The notes beneath the pieces are model-generated. The model saw nothing but the letters and a program-made list of their open reading frames with translations, ran no database searches and was not told the origin of the DNA. Shown here in pieces: positions 61,029 through 64,000 of a stretch of 64,000 nucleotides of DNA. The stretch spans positions 35,427 through 99,426 of the forward strand of contig DATMAG010000113.1 in assembly GCA_035560235.1 (NCBI GenBank), in the 5' to 3' direction. The position numbers and the translations under genes were made by a program. Within the stretch, counting starts at the first letter, position 1; each line of letters starts with the position of its first letter. This stretch comes from DASRDU01 sp035560235 (GTDB lineage: Bacteria; Acidobacteriota; Blastocatellia; RBC074).

Positions 61029-61760
61029 TCAGGGCAGAACGTGCGTGATCTGCGGTTCGGTTTTGAAATAGAGAATGCGCCCGCAGTTTTCGCAGGTGAA
61101 GATCGCTTCGCCGCGCCGGATGTCATTGAAGACCTGCGGGCGGATCTTCATGCGGCAGCCGGTACACATCGAATCGCGGGCTTCAGCCAGGGCAAGTCCG
61201 TTGCGCATCTTCGAGACGCGTTCGTAGGTGGCGCGGGTGTTCGGGCTGAGTGTGGCAAGTTTCTGTTCGCGGTCAGCCTTCAGAGCCGTCACGCGTTCCC
61301 TGTGACCGGCCACGCTGGCGGCGGTTTCAGAGATCTGACGATCAACTTCGGCGCGCCGGGATTCGATTTCGGGCGAACGTTCACTGACCCGGGCTTCGAG
61401 CTTTTCGCACTTGTCCATCAGTTTGAGGATGTCGGTTTCGAGCGAACTGATGGCTTTGCGGGCCACGTCAATTTCGCGGACGGCGGTTTCGTATTCGCGC
61501 TGATTGGTGGCTTTCATCAGGTCTTCCCTGAATTTGTTGAGCTTGTTCTGTTCGTCGTTCAGTGTGGCTTCGAGGCGGGATTTTTCGGCCTGCGCGTCGT
61601 CAAACTCTTTTTTCAGTTCGAGGAACTCTTTGACTGATTCGGCAAACTGGCGTTCAATTTCCTGCTGGCGTTCGGGGAGCGAGATGATTTCCTGATTGAG
61701 TCGCTTGATCTCAATATCTGTTTCCTGCAATGCCAGCAACTGGCTCAATTCCGGATTCAA
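61029..61760 (-). CDS. Coiled-coil protein with C4 zinc ribbon (DUF164 type)
   Basis: 243 residues from the TTG at 61760, chosen because GGAGGAGG lies five bases upstream; no nearer ATG exists. A long coiled coil (about residues 1-175, with LEATLNDEQNKLNKFREDLMKA) is followed by a zinc ribbon with Cys-x2-Cys pairs MCTGCRMK and FTCENCGR. The family is widespread and poorly understood; Helicobacter HP0958 is a FlgZ-like member that affects flagellar RNA and RpoN. No flagellar genes are here. Confidence 0.88.
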   Translation of the reverse strand: MNPELSQLLALQETDIEIKRLNQEIISLPERQQEIERQFAESVKEFLELKKEFDDAQAEKSRLEATLNDEQNKLNKFREDLMKATNQREYETAVREIDVARKAISSLETDILKLMDKCEKLEARVSERSPEIESRRAEVDRQISETAASVAGHRERVTALKADREQKLATLSPNTRATYERVSKMRNGLALAEARDSMCTGCRMKIRPQVFNDIRRGEAIFTCENCGRILYFKTEPQITHVLP

Positions 61761-61959
61761 GGCAGCCTCCTCCTGGATTTCTGGCGAAAAGAAGTGATGC
61801 ACTGCAACGACATAAAGTCGAAATGAATGATCACACAGGCTGGCGCGGCGACGCAAGTTTTCAACCATTTTCGCTGCGAATAAACCGGAACCGCTCCGGT
61901 GCCGGACAGGGCTGACCGGGCCGGATGGTCCTTCGCAGAAAATTAAACAGAGAAAGTGA

Positions 61960-63270
61960 GTGAGGCAGGTGAAGCAGTCAGAAAACAGCAGCTGTCCGAA
62001 CTCTGCGCGGCTCTTTGAGCGGGCGCAGAAGGTTATTCCAGGCGGCGTCAATTCGCCTGTCCGCGCCTTTCGCGGCGTGGGCGGCACACCGCTTTTTATT
62101 TGTTCGGCGCAGGGCGCGATGCTGCACGACGCCGACGGGCGCAGCTACATTGATTACGTCGGTTCGTGGGGGCCGATGATTCTGGGCCACGCGCATCCCG
62201 AAGTGATCGCGGCGATCCGCGCGGCAGCGGAACGCGGGACGAGTTACGGCGCGCCGACTGAACTCGAAATCGAACTGGCCGAGGAAGTGATCCGCTTTTT
62301 CCCTTCGATTGAAAAGCTGCGGCTGACTTCGAGCGGCACCGAAGCCACTATGTCGGCGCTGCGCGTGGCGCGCGGTTTTACGGGCCGGACGAAAATCGTC
62401 AAATTCGAGGGATGCTATCACGGACACGGCGACAGCCTGCTGGTGCGCGCCGGATCGGGCGTCGCCACGCTCGGCCTGCCCGATTCGCCGGGCGTGCTGC
62501 CCGAAGTCGCGCAGGCGACGATTACCGTGCCGTTCAACGACACGGCTGCGCTCGAAGGGGTCTTTACCGAAGTCGGTTCTGACATTGCGGCGGTGATCAT
62601 TGAACCGGTCGTCGGCAATATGGGCTGCGTGCCGCCGAATGAAGGTTATCTGCAGTTCGTGCGCGAGATCACCGCCAGGCACGGCACAGTGCTGATCTTT
62701 GATGAAGTAATGACCGGCTTTCGCGTCGCCCCTGGCGGGGCGCAGGAGCTTTACGGCATCCGGGCTGATCTGACCACGCTCGGCAAAATCATCGGCGGCG
62801 GGTTGCCCGCTGGCGCGTTTGGTGGACGCCGCGAGATTATGGATCTCGTCGCGCCGGTCGGTCCGGTTTATCAGGCGGGAACATTGTCGGGCAATCCGCT
62901 CGCCGTGACCGCAGGCCTGACGCAGTTGCGCCTGCTGCGGCAGGGCAATGTTCACGAGCAGCTTGACCGGATCACTGCCGGACTGGTCGCCGGACTGACT
63001 GAAGCTGCAAATGAAGCCGGAGTTAAGGTCACGGCCAATCGCGTCGGCTCGATGTTCACGATCTTTTTTACGGACAGGCCGGTGACCGACTGGACTTCAG
63101 CCGCCCGCAGCAACCGCGAGGCGTTTGCGCGCTTCTTTCACGCGATGATGGCTGAAGGCGTTTATCTGCCGCCGTCGCAGTTTGAGGCTGCCTTTGTATC
63201 GGCGGCGCATACTGACGAATTCATCGAACGAACAATTAATGCAGCGCGCAAAGCCTTTGCTCTCAGTTGA
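61960..63270 (+). CDS. hemL: Glutamate-1-semialdehyde 2,1-aminomutase
   Basis: 436 residues from a GTG at 61960 (GTG 61969 also possible). Class III PLP fold: VIPGGVNSPVRAF, GSWGPMILGHAHPEV, TSSGTEATMSALRVAR, CYHGHGDSLLV, IFDEVMTGFRVAPGGAQ and the PLP lysine in TTLGKIIGGGLPAGAFGG. It converts glutamate-1-semialdehyde to 5-aminolevulinate in the C5 heme pathway. It is divergent from the zinc-ribbon gene. With the hemCD fusion it shows C5-type tetrapyrrole synthesis. Confidence 0.97.
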   Translation: MRQVKQSENSSCPNSARLFERAQKVIPGGVNSPVRAFRGVGGTPLFICSAQGAMLHDADGRSYIDYVGSWGPMILGHAHPEVIAAIRAAAERGTSYGAPTELEIELAEEVIRFFPSIEKLRLTSSGTEATMSALRVARGFTGRTKIVKFEGCYHGHGDSLLVRAGSGVATLGLPDSPGVLPEVAQATITVPFNDTAALEGVFTEVGSDIAAVIIEPVVGNMGCVPPNEGYLQFVREITARHGTVLIFDEVMTGFRVAPGGAQELYGIRADLTTLGKIIGGGLPAGAFGGRREIMDLVAPVGPVYQAGTLSGNPLAVTAGLTQLRLLRQGNVHEQLDRITAGLVAGLTEAANEAGVKVTANRVGSMFTIFFTDRPVTDWTSAARSNREAFARFFHAMMAEGVYLPPSQFEAAFVSAAHTDEFIERTINAARKAFALS

Positions 63271-63283
63271 GCAGAGGCTTTGC
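63248..63283 (+). terminator. Hairpin at the hemL 3' end
   Basis: 15-base arms at 63248-63262 and 63269-63283 with one mismatch and a 6-base loop, overlapping the last codons and stop of hemL. It is followed by a weak T-run (ATTTTC). Likely terminator or transcript end structure. Confidence 0.65.
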
Positions 63284-63641
63284 TGCAGGATTTTCAGCAT
63301 TCGTTGGAAATACCGGTTTACAAATTCATTTCAAACATGCTAAAAAGCCACGTCGTTACGATCACCTCACAGACGGTCACTAAGACAAAAAGAAGACTGC
63401 CCCCCTTCAGAGAAGAATTCTGTTTCCTCACAAGGCCCCTGAAAGACTCTTCCTCACAATGATGGACGGAAGGCGTCAAGGCCTGCTGTCGTGAGTTCGG
63501 GTGAGCTTTACCTTCGGCCACAGCCCTGTGCGCTGAATCATCGTCCGAACCGGAGAAACATTTATTCACGGCTGTCCTGCGCAGCCGGACGAGCCGCTGT
63601 GTGTGCGGTTTCGACACCAAAGTAATAAGGAGTATTGAGTC
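63284..63641. other. Long non-coding leader before the CAP-domain gene
   Basis: About 360 bases with no gene. The part 63539-63610 can fold into nested stems: CGTCCG with CGGACG, GGCTG with CAGCC, and CCGC with GCGG, all just before the ribosome site. It may be a structured 5' leader; I could not match it to a known riboswitch. Confidence 0.4.
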
Positions 63642-64000
63642 CATGAGAATGAGTCCCCAGCCGACACCCCATTCAGTTCCTGTGCGCTCACGCAGCCTCC
63701 AGGCGCTGATTCTGCTGATCGTCCTTTCACTGCTGATCTGTTTCGCTCTGCCGACACCGCAGCAGGCGCAATCATCGGTTCCAACGCTCGACAGCGAGGA
63801 ACAGGCGTTTGTCACACTCATCAATGATTATCGCGCTCAGAACGGGCTGGCACCGTTGCAGGTTTCGATTGCGCTGACCAATGCCGCGAAGTGGATGAGC
63901 CAGGATATGGCTCAGAAGAATTATTTCGATCATAACGACAGTCTTGGCCGCACTCCGTATCAGCGCATGGTGGCCTTCGGCTACAATTACAATACCTGGT
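63642..64000 (+). CDS. Secreted CAP-domain protein, 3' end outside window
   Basis: 119 visible residues from the ATG at 63642 with AAGGAG eleven bases upstream; ATG 63648 is also possible. Signal peptide: ALILLIVLSLLICFALPTPQQAQ. Then the CAP (SCP/PR-1) domain starts: LDSEEQAFVTLINDYRAQNGLAPLQVSIALTNAAKWMSQDMAQKNYFDHNDSLG, with the family's first His at NYFDH. CAP proteins are extracellular and bind lipids or act on the surface; function in bacteria is mostly unknown. The frame is cut by the window edge. Confidence 0.9.

Overview
The window looks like chromosomal DNA of an Acidobacteriota bacterium, most likely class Blastocatellia (inference). The pointers are a very large Oar-like TonB-dependent receptor with a carboxypeptidase-regulatory domain, a secreted CHRD protein ending in the Solibacter-type TIGR03437 domain, a beta-propeller hybrid-style sensor kinase, moderately high GC, and dispersed intergenic palindromes. 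I see no rRNA, tRNA, CRISPR array, phage or insertion-sequence transposase.

Layout. 1-5063: two halves of a heterodimeric ABC exporter, separated by an AAA ATPase/DUF4276 gene pair that may be a defence islet. 5490-11850: secreted CHRD protein, SdpI-like membrane protein, zinc metalloprotease, a toxin-antitoxin pair with a frameshifted PIN toxin, and a Dabb protein. 11932-21276: TonB receptor, GNAT and Ser/Thr kinase operon, Ca2+/H+ antiporter, and a secreted HExxH protein. 21522-25131: arginine decarboxylase and a deoxyhypusine-synthase-like protein (polyamine module) behind a promoter and hairpin leader. 25183-32125: secreted unknown, small proteins, an intact PIN toxin-antitoxin pair, exonuclease III, an ATP-grasp enzyme and a TolC-type channel. 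32314-36617: arginine biosynthesis cluster argC-argB-GGCT-NAGS-argJ. 36932-46582: a signalling cluster of two SHDLQEPLR-type histidine kinases, an Rcp1-like receiver and a REC-PAS-GGDEF-EAL protein. 46691-52477: fused hemC-hemD, moxR-DUF58, and pssA. 53005-58175: an oxygen-tolerant uptake [NiFe]-hydrogenase operon hyaABCD-hypAB. 58225-64000: Arg-rich secreted protein, Memo-family protein, RlmB, zinc-ribbon coiled-coil protein, hemL and a truncated CAP-domain protein.

How it fits together. The hydrogenase small subunit has the six-cysteine set of a [4Fe-3S] proximal cluster, a Tat signal and a C-terminal anchor, so the enzyme probably feeds H2 electrons to the quinone pool through HyaC under air. 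HypC, D, E and F are not in the window. The arginine cluster makes the substrate of the nearby arginine decarboxylase. HemCD and HemL supply tetrapyrrole. The kinase/receiver/c-di-GMP cluster reads like one phosphorelay-to-second-messenger unit.

Points that deserve follow-up are the ATPase/DUF4276 pair, the deoxyhypusine-synthase-like protein with Arg in place of the catalytic Lys, the hydrogenase, the leader of the polyamine module, and the many unrelated intergenic palindromes. All functions are read from sequence alone; no search was run.
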